This document shows, in pieces, positions 17,265 to 25,611 of a stretch of 64,000 bases of DNA. The notes under the pieces are model-generated. The model had not been told where the DNA came from. It did no database searches and saw only the letters and a list, made by a program, of their open reading frames with translations. The stretch lies in contig JAJPIG010000022.1 of NCBI GenBank assembly GCA_021324855.1, positions 62,001 through 126,000 on the forward strand. The letters run 5' to 3'. Within the stretch, counting starts at the first letter, position 1. Every line of letters starts with the position of its first letter. This DNA is from Pseudomonadota bacterium. Lineage in GTDB: Bacteria > Desulfobacterota > Binatia > Binatales > Binataceae. Both the position numbers and the translations under genes were made by a program.

Positions 17265-18140
17265 TCAGCCGGCCAGGAACTCGATTAGAGTCCGCGCGGT
17301 CTCATCCGGAAACTGATCGATAAAGAAATGACCGCCCGCGATCGATCGGGGATGCACGTCGGCGCAGCGCTCGCGCCATTTCGCGGCCACGTCGAAGAGG
17401 CGGCCCATCACGCCCTGCGCGCCCCACACCACGAGCGTCGGGCATTGCACCTTGCGACCGAGATCGGCGGCGTCGTGCTCCAGATCGATAGTCGCCGCGG
17501 CGCGATAATCCGAGCATGAGCCGTGGATCATCGCCGGATCGCGCCAGCATCGGCGATATTCGGCGAGCATCTCCTGGTCGAAGTCGCCGATCCGCGTCGC
17601 GCCCCATCCCGCGATGCAGGTCTCGTAGAAGAAATCCGGGTCGGCGCCGATCAGCCGCTCGGGAAACGGCTCCGGCTGCGACAGGAAGAACCAGTGCCAG
17701 TAGGCGCTCGCGAGCCGCCGGTCGGTTTCGTTGAAGACGGTGTAGGTCGGAACGATATCGAGCACGGTGAGCGATGCGACCGCGTCAGGCGAATCGAGCG
17801 CCATCCGATGGGCGGTGCGCGCGCCGCGATCGTGGCCGATCACGTGGAAGCGGGCGAAGCCGAGCCGCTTCATCGCGGCGACCTGGTCTGCCGCCATCGC
17901 GCGGAACGCATAGTTGGCGCAGTCGGCGGCGCAGCGGGGCTTCGACGAATCGCCGTAGCCCCGCAGATCCGCGCATACGACGGTGAATTTTTGCGCGACG
18001 AGCGGCGCGACGCGCGCCCACATCGCGAGGTTCTGCGGGAACCCGTGCAGCATCAGCACGGGCGGTCCCGAACCCCCGACGACGAGGTTGATCGCGACGC
18101 CGTCGGTCTCGATCCGCCGGCGATCGAATCCTTCAATCAT
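17265..18140 (-). CDS. Fluoroacetate dehalogenase (haloacetate dehalogenase)
   Basis: 291 residues if started at MIEGFDRR, which matches the known family start; an ATG at 18164 is in frame. It keeps every catalytic residue I recall for the Burkholderia FA1 enzyme at the same number: nucleophile Asp104 in GHDRGAR, carboxylate-binding Arg105 and Arg108, Asp128, His271, and the fluoride pocket His149, Trp150 (YWHWF) and Tyr212 (SDYR). The nucleophile is Asp, not Ser, which separates it from esterases. The reaction is hydrolysis of fluoroacetate or chloroacetate to glycolate plus halide, in the cytoplasm. The neighbours are other hydrolases and give no pathway clue. The three-residue halide pocket is the best discriminator from epoxide hydrolases, which are otherwise similar. 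Confidence 0.88.
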   Translation of the reverse strand: MIEGFDRRRIETDGVAINLVVGGSGPPVLMLHGFPQNLAMWARVAPLVAQKFTVVCADLRGYGDSSKPRCAADCANYAFRAMAADQVAAMKRLGFARFHVIGHDRGARTAHRMALDSPDAVASLTVLDIVPTYTVFNETDRRLASAYWHWFFLSQPEPFPERLIGADPDFFYETCIAGWGATRIGDFDQEMLAEYRRCWRDPAMIHGSCSDYRAAATIDLEHDAADLGRKVQCPTLVVWGAQGVMGRLFDVAAKWRERCADVHPRSIAGGHFFIDQFPDETARTLIEFLAG

Positions 18141-18272
18141 GGAAGGTCGCGTCCCTAGCGCCATTAATCGCCCGGCAGGTTGTTAATAAATTACAGTCCT
18201 CTGCTCCCCTCTCTTATCTCCCCAGCAACGAAGCGGGGCAGATGACTGAGGAAGGAAGCCGGCGACATGCTG

Positions 18273-18989
18273 CTACGCGAAGATCTCCTTGAAGAACGAG
18301 GCCATCGCGGTCCACGAGCGTTCGTCAGCCGACCTGTTGTAGGCGACGCCCGGCACTCCCGCCTTGCTCGCATCGGGATTCGTGAAGCTGTGACCGGTGC
18401 CGCTGTAAATGATCACCTGCCAGTCGGCCTTGGCCTTGTTCACTTCCTCAATGAACGCGTTGACCTGGGCGATCGGAACGAACGGATCGTCGGCGCCGGT
18501 GCAGACCAGCAGCTTGGCCTTCATCGCGCCCGGCTCCGCAGGACGCTGGGTCTGCAGGCCGCCGTGGAACGAGACCACGCCCTTGAGGGGCGCGCCAGCG
18601 CGGGCCAGTTCGAGCGACAGAGTCCCGCCCATGCAGAAACCGATTGACGCAGTGCGCGAAGAATCGACCTGCGGCAGCGAGGTGAGCTTCTCGAAAGTCG
18701 CTTTCATGCGGTTGCGCGCGACGGACGGATCGGACATCAGCGGGCCCGCCGCCTTCATCGCATCCTGGAGATTGGCGTGCACCGCGCCGCCGCCATGCGG
18801 ATCGCCGGCGAGGGCGACGTAACCAAGCTGGGCGAGCCGCTGCGCGCGATCGCGGGCATGGTCGTTGAGGCCGTACACCTCGGGCATCACGATGATGCCG
18901 GGGCGCTTGCCGCTCGCTTTTTCATCGTAGGCGAGAAACCCACGCAGGGTGGTCGCGCCGTCCTTGTATTCGATGGTTTCGGTTTTCAT
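18273..18989 (-). CDS. Cytoplasmic dienelactone hydrolase family protein
   Basis: 238 residues from the ATG preceded by AAGGAGA. No signal peptide. Motifs: MPEVYG with Glu37, nucleophile Cys119 in IGFCMGG, GADDPFVP with the Asp, and GTGHSFTNP with the His. The Cys-Asp-His triad is therefore complete. It is a paralogue of the secreted protein at 11880. Members hydrolyse the lactone ring of dienelactones in halocatechol breakdown, or act as general carboxylesterases. It lies next to the fluoroacetate dehalogenase on the same strand, separated by about 130 bases, so co-transcription is possible. Confidence 0.88.
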   Translation of the reverse strand: MKTETIEYKDGATTLRGFLAYDEKASGKRPGIIVMPEVYGLNDHARDRAQRLAQLGYVALAGDPHGGGAVHANLQDAMKAAGPLMSDPSVARNRMKATFEKLTSLPQVDSSRTASIGFCMGGTLSLELARAGAPLKGVVSFHGGLQTQRPAEPGAMKAKLLVCTGADDPFVPIAQVNAFIEEVNKAKADWQVIIYSGTGHSFTNPDASKAGVPGVAYNRSADERSWTAMASFFKEIFA

Positions 18990-19335
18990 GGTCTTCTCCT
19001 TTGCGAAGCATCGAGCGAGTTTTCGTCCCTTATAACGACGATCAGGCGCAAGTGGCAAACTTCCGGGCTGTTATCCCGGGCGTTCACGCGGGCCAGGGTC
19101 CAGCATCAGCATCTGGTCTTGTATCTTCTCGACGAGGAACTTTTTCGCCGAATACCATTCCGGACCAATCGGTGCGCGCGCATTCAGTCGGTCTCCTTGA
19201 TCTGCCAGGCCGCAGCAGGTATTTCTCCGCCTCGAAAGCCACCCGCGTAACCGATGGCGGCAGGCGTAGAGCCGGCCGTAGGGCGCCAGGCGCGGACCTT
19301 CCCGGATTCATCGTCCGCGTTGGTAGGAGACGCAA
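18990..19335. other. Intergenic stretch upstream of the TonB receptor
   Basis: About 346 bases between divergent genes. No protein-coding frame is convincing. I looked for a cobalamin riboswitch before the receptor and found no full B12 box or GCCACTG element. The ribosome-binding site TAGGAGAC lies just before the receptor ATG. Confidence 0.4.
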
Positions 19336-21699
19336 ATGGCTTTCACTGCTTCGCGGATTCTCACGGCCTCGCTGGCAGGCATTCTTTTCTGTTCGGTAAC
19401 GTGCCGGGCTCAAACTGCGAGCCTGACGCAGAGCGTGTCGGGCATCGTTGAGGACACCCTCGGTCACCCAATCGCAGGTGCGGCGGTCACCCTGAATTCT
19501 TCCAGCGGCAAAAGCCTTTTGAAAACCCGAACCGATCATCGAGGGCTGTTTCACTTGGATGAAGCCAACCCCGGCGCCTACGTGATAACCGTTCGGCGCG
19601 CGGCCTTCGTCCCCGCCAGCACGACGGTGATCCTTCCGCAGCGCGAAGCAACGCCCATCAAGATCACGCTGGAATCAATTCCGGCGCTGGTTTTGCCGGT
19701 TACGGCGAAGCGAATCCTCGCACAGAACGGCCTCTCTCCGTCGGGCGCAAACAAGTACACGCTCACCGCCGAAGACATAACGAATCTGCCTGAAGGTGAA
19801 GCGACCAGCCTCAACCAGGTGATGCTGCAGATGCCCGGCGTGGCGCTCGATCAGAACCAGGAGATCCATATCCGCGGCGAACACATGGGAATTCAGTATC
19901 AAATGAACGGCATCCTGCTACCGCTGGACATGAACACCGATCCGACCTTCACCCAACTGCTGAACTCCTACTTCGTCCAGGATGTGAGCCTGATGGATGG
20001 AGTCCTGCCGGCGCGGTATGGCTACCGCACTTCGGGCGTGATCGACATCCGCACCAAGGACGGATGTGACGGCGGGAAGAATAGCGCGACAATAATGGGC
20101 GGGCAGCGCGACACGGCGCAGGGAAACTTTCAGATCGGCGGATGCAGCGGGAAGCTTGGCTATTACGCGACCGGCACTTTCATCCAGTCGAATCTCGGTT
20201 TCAGCTCCGCCGTTCCCGCGCCCGACCCGATTCATGACGCGGTCACCCAGGGACAGGGATTCGCCTACCTAACCTATGCGCCGGGCCCGACCATGAAGCT
20301 GAGCCTCATTTCGGGAATGACGCTCGCTTTCAATCAGTTTCCGAACCAGCCGAATTTGCTTCCGCAATATCAGCTCGACCATCTCAACCCAGCGTCATAT
20401 CCGTCGAGCGGGATTAACTCGGGACTAAACCAGCAGGACTACTACAGCGTGTTGGCGCTCAACGGCGCGCTCGGATCGGACTGGAACTATCAGCTCGCCT
20501 ATTCGGCGCATTACAACACGCAGAACTTCTATCCAGATCCGATTGGCGATCTGATCTATCAGGGCGTCTCCTCGAAGGTTTTCACCAGCGATCTTTCGAA
20601 CACTCTCGAAGGCGATCTTACGTACCGCCTTGGCCGGCACTCGCTGCGGGGAGGATTTTACCTCGGCGAATACGGAGTGGAGTCCGACCAGAGTTCACAG
20701 GTATTTCCGATCGTTGGCGGCAAGCCGGCCATCACGCCAGTCACCGTGGCGGCGAACCTGAACAGGATCAACTTCGTCTACGGGGTTTATTTCGAAGACA
20801 CATGGCGGATCAGCGACCGGCTGAGCGTAAACTTCGGCTCGCGCTGGGACCGGGTTACAGGCTTCACGAATGACAGTCAATTCAGCCCCACAATCAACTT
20901 CGTTTACAGACCACGGACTGATACCACCGCCCATGCAGGCTTCGCCCGAAACTTTCAAGTGCCCAATTTTCAGAATGTCTCCCCGGGAATCTTCAAACTG
21001 TTCCGCGCAACGACCGGAGCCGTGGGGACCCCCAACGGCAACACTTCTCCGTTCGCGGAAACCGATTACATCTGGGACGCCGGCTTCAGCCATCAATTCA
21101 CGCCCCGGCTGGTGTTCACGCAGGACAACTATTTTCGAATCGACCGTCATTACCTGGACGAAGGGCAGTTCGGATTCGTGCCGATCGACGTACCTTTCAA
21201 CTATGTTCGGGGATACGGCGGCGGGATGGAGAATTCACTAAGCTACAATCTTGAAAATCTCGCGGTTCGCGGGAACGTGTTCATCGCAAGGGAGGAGGAT
21301 ATCGGCGTCGCGTCCGGCCAATACAATTTCCCGCCCCGCGAGCTCTCTTACATCGATCGCCACTACTTCGTCCTCGACCATACGCCGCTGGTCGGCGGTT
21401 CGGGCGGCGTCGCCTATCGTTGGAATGATTACCAGTTCACTTTCGACGGCTTGTTCAGCAGCGGACTGCGCGGCGGTTTTGCAAACGAGTCGCAACTTCC
21501 GAAGGTATGGCAGTTCAACCTGAGCGCAGCCAGAGACCTCGCAATTCCCGGATACGGCAAGGTCACGAACCGGATTATCCTTCTCAACATCTTCGATCGC
21601 ACCAATCTCATTCGGCCCGCCAACGGAATTGGCGTCTTTCAGGCGGCGTACGGCCCGCGAATCACGGTCTATGATGCGCTGACTTTACCGTTATCTTGA
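19336..21699 (+). CDS. TonB-dependent receptor with carboxypeptidase-regulatory-like domain
   Basis: 787 residues. A signal peptide (about 1-25) is followed by a carboxypeptidase-regulatory-like beta-sandwich (about 34-115, SGIVEDTLGHPIAGAAVTL to TLESI), then the plug domain (about 150-240, with LNQVMLQMPGV and IHIRGEHMG), and a large barrel ending near the C-terminus. The barrel is rich in Tyr, Asn and Gly strands. Such receptors import siderophores, cobalamin, sugars or other ligands driven by TonB. No ligand-processing enzyme is adjacent, so the substrate is unknown. The final residues LTLPLS lack the usual aromatic terminus, which is a mild oddity. It is monocistronic. Confidence 0.88.
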   Translation: MAFTASRILTASLAGILFCSVTCRAQTASLTQSVSGIVEDTLGHPIAGAAVTLNSSSGKSLLKTRTDHRGLFHLDEANPGAYVITVRRAAFVPASTTVILPQREATPIKITLESIPALVLPVTAKRILAQNGLSPSGANKYTLTAEDITNLPEGEATSLNQVMLQMPGVALDQNQEIHIRGEHMGIQYQMNGILLPLDMNTDPTFTQLLNSYFVQDVSLMDGVLPARYGYRTSGVIDIRTKDGCDGGKNSATIMGGQRDTAQGNFQIGGCSGKLGYYATGTFIQSNLGFSSAVPAPDPIHDAVTQGQGFAYLTYAPGPTMKLSLISGMTLAFNQFPNQPNLLPQYQLDHLNPASYPSSGINSGLNQQDYYSVLALNGALGSDWNYQLAYSAHYNTQNFYPDPIGDLIYQGVSSKVFTSDLSNTLEGDLTYRLGRHSLRGGFYLGEYGVESDQSSQVFPIVGGKPAITPVTVAANLNRINFVYGVYFEDTWRISDRLSVNFGSRWDRVTGFTNDSQFSPTINFVYRPRTDTTAHAGFARNFQVPNFQNVSPGIFKLFRATTGAVGTPNGNTSPFAETDYIWDAGFSHQFTPRLVFTQDNYFRIDRHYLDEGQFGFVPIDVPFNYVRGYGGGMENSLSYNLENLAVRGNVFIAREEDIGVASGQYNFPPRELSYIDRHYFVLDHTPLVGGSGGVAYRWNDYQFTFDGLFSSGLRGGFANESQLPKVWQFNLSAARDLAIPGYGKVTNRIILLNIFDRTNLIRPANGIGVFQAAYGPRITVYDALTLPLS

Positions 21700-21816
21700 C
21701 CTTGAGAAGACTGTAAGACCCTCGACATCGCCGGGCGTCGAAGACATCTGCCGGAAGCGCGCGGCGCTCCGCGGTGAGATATGCGGTGCGTGTGAGACTC
21801 GGCAGGCCGGGGAATT

Positions 21817-22275
21817 TCAGATCGAAAATTCGAGCGCGTCGCGGCCGAGCGCGGCGAGCTGTCCGCGCTTGACGAGATCGGCGAGCGTGGTGGCGTCGAG
21901 AATTTTAGCGGTCGCGTCGCGCACCTCTTTCATCACGAGCCGGATGCCGCAGGTGCGCTCGTCATGACATTCCTCGCATCGACGATACGCGGTCTTGCTG
22001 ACGCACGGCAGCAGAGCGAGCGGTCCGCCGGTCATCCGCAGTATCTGGCCGACGGAGATCGATTGGGGGGGCTTGGCGAGAAAGTAGCCGCCGCCGCGTC
22101 CCTTGCGGCTGTGCAGCAGGCCCTGGTTTTTGAGCTCGAGCAGGATGAGTTCGAGGAAGGTGCGCGGGATTTTTTCCTGGTTGGCGATTTCGGAAATCAG
22201 CATCGGTCCCTTGCCGTATTCGCGCGCGAGCACGGCTAGGGCCTTCAGCGCGTATTTGGATTTTTGCGAGATCAT
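21817..22275 (-). CDS. Rrf2-family transcriptional regulator with Cys cluster
   Basis: 152 residues. N-terminal winged helix-turn-helix typical of Rrf2/IscR (YALKALAVLA, EIANQEKIPRTFLELIL, LLHSRKGRGGGYFLAK). Four cysteines at 91, 100, 103 and 109 could hold an Fe-S cluster, as in IscR, NsrR and RsrR, but the spacing C-x8-C-x2-C-x5-C differs from IscR. It lies divergent from a small-gene operon containing YezD, and a palindrome overlaps that operon's promoter. This suggests it regulates that operon in response to sulfur, iron or redox state. Rrf2 proteins beside YezD are a recurrent arrangement in sulfur-assimilation loci, known from the families rather than proven here. Confidence 0.9.
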   Translation of the reverse strand: MISQKSKYALKALAVLAREYGKGPMLISEIANQEKIPRTFLELILLELKNQGLLHSRKGRGGGYFLAKPPQSISVGQILRMTGGPLALLPCVSKTAYRRCEECHDERTCGIRLVMKEVRDATAKILDATTLADLVKRGQLAALGRDALEFSI

Positions 22276-22370
22276 CGGGCCGGTCGATCCTCCGCGTCGA
22301 TGCCGGGGCTAGTATGCCAATGAAGCGGCCGGGCATCGAGGATCATCGGGATGATGGGTTGTTTCAAATA

Positions 22371-22389
22371 GTCTAGTAAATCACTTGAC
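22371..22389. promoter_or_regulatory. Imperfect 19-bp palindrome, candidate Rrf2 operator
   Basis: GTCtAGTaAatcACTtGAC has dyad symmetry at 14 of 19 positions and overlaps the -35 element of the plus-strand promoter. Located between the divergent Rrf2 gene and the small-gene operon, it could serve as an operator for both directions. Confidence 0.5.
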
Positions 22390-22413
22390 TTAATCATTTT
22401 AATTGAATAAAAA
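22385..22413 (+). promoter_or_regulatory. Promoter of the YezD-containing operon
   Basis: TTGACT at 22385-22390 and TAAAAA at 22408-22413 with 17 bases between, in an AT-rich stretch. An untranslated leader of about 75 bases then precedes the first small gene. Confidence 0.5.
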
Positions 22414-22496
22414 ATCGACCTCAACGGGAACCGTCAGCAACGCAAGATGGCCAAGACAAACTAAACCCGGGGAAATCTGTTCGGGGAGGCATCGCG

Positions 22497-22613
22497 ATGG
22501 ATTGGATGGCGTTCAGCGTCTACATGGCCGTGTTCGGCATCGTATGCGGCGTTGGATTCTGGGAGAAACTCGCGGCCGCGATCCGAGGGAATGGTTCCCA
22601 TGATTCAAACTAA
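22497..22613 (+). CDS. Small membrane protein, 38 residues
   Basis: ATG with GGGGAGG eight bases upstream opens a frame of 38 residues ending in TAA. It has one predicted membrane helix (about residues 4-21, FSVYMAVFGIVCGVGF) followed by a basic, amphipathic tail. Its end overlaps the start of the YezD gene by 14 bases in another frame, so the two are translationally linked. I do not recognise a family. A role in membrane-associated sulfur or oxyanion uptake is only suggested by the neighbours. Confidence 0.55.
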   Translation: MDWMAFSVYMAVFGIVCGVGFWEKLAAAIRGNGSHDSN

Positions 22614-22788
22614 GGACAGCGAGCCAATCGCATCGACGTCGGCGGACTGCGCCGGCGACGACCTGGCGCGCGTGACGCGTGAGATCGTGCGCGCGATCAA
22701 ATCCGTCGGCTACGGCTCCGTCGAGATTGTGATCCGCAATTCCCGCGTAGTTCAGATCGAGCGAAGGGAGAAATTCCGCTTCGACTGA
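22600..22788 (+). CDS. YezD family protein (DUF2292)
   Basis: 62 residues. The C-terminal half carries the family pattern: AIKSVGYGSVEIVIRNSRVVQIERREKFRF, that is, a short helix, a two-stranded GSVEIVI hairpin and VVQIERREK. The N-terminal 20 residues are variable. YezD proteins have no proven function but commonly lie in sulfate, sulfonate or cysteine operons, often beside Rrf2 regulators. ATG lies inside the upstream small gene. The ORF is short but its family match is clear. Confidence 0.75.
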   Translation: MIQTKDSEPIASTSADCAGDDLARVTREIVRAIKSVGYGSVEIVIRNSRVVQIERREKFRFD

Positions 22789-22898
22789 GATGGGCGTCGC
22801 AGCGGCGTGGAAGCCTACCGGACAACCGGCGGCATCGAATCAACCATACGGAACTCACCGGATGACCGGACGGTTCCGGATGCTTCCGGAGAATTGTG

Positions 22899-23111
22899 AT
22901 GAAGCTTTCCGCGGCGGCGGTGTTCGTTTCGAGTACTCTTGTGCTTTCAGGATGCGCTACTGCTGAAAAGATCTTTCTGAGTTCAGGCCCGAAACCGCGC
23001 GTTGAAGAATGCGCGGAGATCAGCAAAGCCACACCGACCAGGTATGTCTGCAACGGCAAGACCTACACGTCGGTTCAACTGACCAACTTCAGCAGCGGCA
23101 CAGGGCTCTGA
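22899..23111 (+). CDS. Small lipoprotein
   Basis: 70 residues. A signal peptide ends in the lipobox LSGC (Cys19); the mature peptide has Cys at two further sites (EECAEISK, YVCNGK), which could form a disulfide. Start ATG is preceded by GGAG; GTG one codon earlier is also possible. It lies in the Rrf2-associated operon ahead of the porin. Function unknown. Confidence 0.6.
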   Translation: MKLSAAAVFVSSTLVLSGCATAEKIFLSSGPKPRVEECAEISKATPTRYVCNGKTYTSVQLTNFSSGTGL

Positions 23112-23207
23112 CCCCCGCGCCCGTCGATTGAGTGCGATCCGGTCGCGCGCCGTGCGCGACTCAGGTCCATCACATCGAGCACATCGTCCCTGACATGAGA
23201 GTGGCCA

Positions 23208-24965
23208 ATGAAAAGACAGTGGATCAGTTTCATTTCGATCGCGATGCCGATCCTGTTGACAATCGCGAGCACTCAAGCGGCGCGCTCACAGGAACTGACG
23301 CCGACTGCGCATCGCGTGACTTTCTACATCGATAAGACAACCGGCCAGGTCTTCATGCGGCCGGGTCCGAATCGCACGCCGTTCAGGATCATCGGCGAGG
23401 TCGACACCGAAGCGATCGGCCGGCAGGTCGAAAAGCGCGTCGAGCAGACGACCGACGAAAAAGTGCGCGCCGCGGTCGCGCAATCACAGATGCAGCAGCG
23501 GGCCAACTACCAGGTGCTGAATCAGAAGGTGTCAGCCATGGAGCCCGCGTGGCACGGCTACATCAACAACTTTCAGCACGAGTTTCGTCTCGGCGCCCTC
23601 GCCTATCTCGATTACGCCTATTACCCGCATACCGGATACGGACCCTATTTTCTCGAAAACCTGAACATCCCAGGCGTCGGCAACAATGGGTACAACTCCT
23701 TCGACGTGAATCGCGTCTATCTCAACGCCTATTTCACGCCGACCGATGACATCATCTTCCGGTTGACGCCCGAGCTGTACCGCGCGGTCGGGACAGCCGG
23801 TCCCGACAAACTCGGGACGAAAACCGCCGCGGCCAGCAATTTCGACGGTCAGCTCAACGTGCGCGTCAAATACGCGTTCCTGCAGTGGGCGGGTAGATTC
23901 GCGGACAGTCCGCAACTGAAAGGCGGAGCGCTTACGTTCGGCGCGCAACCGAATCCGTTCGTCACATGGGAGGAAGACTTCACGGAGTTCCGGTACGTCT
24001 ACCTCTCGCCGTGGAACTACCTCGGGCTCTCATCGGGCCAGATCGGGCTTCAGCTTTCGGGCCCGATCAAAGGGCAGGCGGGCGAGGCGACCTATGCTGA
24101 GTATAGTGTCGGCGTCTTCGATAACGGCAACTTCAACAACGGCGAGCAGGCCAATACCAAGCAGGCGATGTGCCGCGTGTCGCTCTACCCATTCGGCGCG
24201 CACTGGCGATACGACGGGCTAGGCTTCACTGGATTTTACGATTACGGTTACGGCAACGTCGCGCCGGACAGCAACAGCCTGCCGGTCCCGCTCAAGGGCA
24301 ACAACGCGCATTTCGATCGTATTGCGGCCCTGGTTCATTATGCCGCCGAGCAATGGAACGTGCTCGGCGAGTTCGATTACGGCGATAACGCCTTCTCGCT
24401 TGCCAGCCTTTATCGTGGCAGCGGTCCCGATGACGCGTTTGGCATCCCGACCGGCACTCCGTTCGACAGCGGGACTCATTTCGGAAACACCTGTACAAAA
24501 AGCACGCCCTGCTACAACTTGGTCGGCACGTATGGCCCGCAGGTCGCTGCGTACCAGGCGTTCCTTAACAACGGGCGCACGCGTCAGATCGGATTTGATT
24601 TCCTCGGGCGCTACCACATCCCAGCAACAAAGCTCACGCTGTTTGGGATGTTCCAATGGTTTATGCCGAATGACAACGTGCCCGAGGATCCGCTCGATTT
24701 TCGGCGTTTCGTTGCCGGCATCAGCTACCAGCCGAATCCTTACGTGCGAATCGCGATCGACAGTCAAAACCTGCTCTTCTATCACAGCAATTTCGGACTG
24801 CCGGTCAGTTCCTTGACGCCGTTCAATTATGTACCGGGCGGCAAATTCAACGGACAGCTCCTGCCGGGAAATTCAAAGAGATCGGGTTCGCTCGGCACCT
24901 TCATCCCAAATATCGTGCCGCGCGACACACACGCGATCTTCCTCAACCTGGAGTTCGCCTACTGA
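23208..24965 (+). CDS. Outer-membrane porin
   Basis: 585 residues. A signal peptide (cleavage near residue 29, AARSQE) leads to an N-terminal region with a probable coiled coil (about 60-110, IGRQVEKRVEQTTDEK onward). A 16- to 18-stranded barrel follows, with alternating aromatic strands and the C-terminal Phe-Ala-Tyr typical of Omp insertion signals. It resembles phosphate-selective or coiled-coil-tethered porins. In context, after YezD and before a TauE/SafE remnant, it may take up a sulfur oxyanion, but this is inference from neighbours. The ATG is 96 bases after the lipoprotein stop. Confidence 0.75.
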   Translation: MKRQWISFISIAMPILLTIASTQAARSQELTPTAHRVTFYIDKTTGQVFMRPGPNRTPFRIIGEVDTEAIGRQVEKRVEQTTDEKVRAAVAQSQMQQRANYQVLNQKVSAMEPAWHGYINNFQHEFRLGALAYLDYAYYPHTGYGPYFLENLNIPGVGNNGYNSFDVNRVYLNAYFTPTDDIIFRLTPELYRAVGTAGPDKLGTKTAAASNFDGQLNVRVKYAFLQWAGRFADSPQLKGGALTFGAQPNPFVTWEEDFTEFRYVYLSPWNYLGLSSGQIGLQLSGPIKGQAGEATYAEYSVGVFDNGNFNNGEQANTKQAMCRVSLYPFGAHWRYDGLGFTGFYDYGYGNVAPDSNSLPVPLKGNNAHFDRIAALVHYAAEQWNVLGEFDYGDNAFSLASLYRGSGPDDAFGIPTGTPFDSGTHFGNTCTKSTPCYNLVGTYGPQVAAYQAFLNNGRTRQIGFDFLGRYHIPATKLTLFGMFQWFMPNDNVPEDPLDFRRFVAGISYQPNPYVRIAIDSQNLLFYHSNFGLPVSSLTPFNYVPGGKFNGQLLPGNSKRSGSLGTFIPNIVPRDTHAIFLNLEFAY

Positions 24966-24970
24966 GGTGG

Positions 24971-25433
24971 ATGTTGATGGGACACGATGTTGCAGCACTC
25001 TTCATGATCGCACTGTTCGCGGCGATTGTGAACGGGGCGCTGGGTTATGGTTTTTCGTCGCTGACGGTGCCGCTCGCGCTCATCTGCTTCTCGAACAAAA
25101 TCCTTAGTCCGGCGCTCGTGATTGTGGAGTTGGCGATCAACTTCTGGATGGTGGTGCTGAGCCGCGGCAGTCTGGCGGCAGCGAGGCGGCGCGCTATCCC
25201 AATCCTCGTCGGCTTGATCTCCGGAATCGTGATTGGCAGTTGTCTGCTGAACTGCGTCAATCCGGACGTGCTAAAGTTCTCGACCTACGTAGTGTTGCTT
25301 CCCCTCATCCTCACGCAGGCGGCCGGTTTTCGCCGACCGATCAATGCCGAGCGCGCGGCTATATGGTCTAGGGCTTGGTAGCGTTGTGCGATGTCTATCT
25401 GCTGCACCGCTATTTTTTTCGCGGATCACATAG
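24971..25433 (+). pseudogene. Decayed TauE/SafE sulfite-exporter gene
   Basis: An open frame of 136 residues begins five bases after the porin stop with GAGGTGG in front. Its start (AALFMIALFAAIVNGALGYGFSSLTVPLAL) is a good match to the first repeat of TauE/SafE permeases, with four predicted helices. Normal members have about 250 residues and eight helices. Here the frame ends at TAG at 25379-25381 after ERAAIWSRAW; in the next frame GLGLGSVV...LSAAPL (25365-25430) resembles the start of the second repeat, then stops. This points to a frameshift and loss of the C-terminal half. The permease of this sulfur-related operon is therefore probably non-functional unless the half-sized protein dimerises. 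Confidence 0.6.
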
Positions 25434-25611
25434 AGGACGAAATCGCCTTGCGCGCCCGAGATTTGCCCGCTAGCAGGCGATCTTCCGGATCTTGACCGCG
25501 ACACCGCGGACAATCAGATTCGCGTCCGACCGTCAGCGACTTGCGCATACTGAGCTTGTTCCGCGGCGCAGACCTCGCCATTATCTGAAGTCTCTTTTGT
25601 CGGGCATGTAG

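Noticed and set aside
19059..19335. Possible cobalamin riboswitch before the TonB receptor
   Set aside because: Only a vague AGTCGG...ATCTGCC string resembles a B12 box; the GCCACTG element and other conserved parts are missing.
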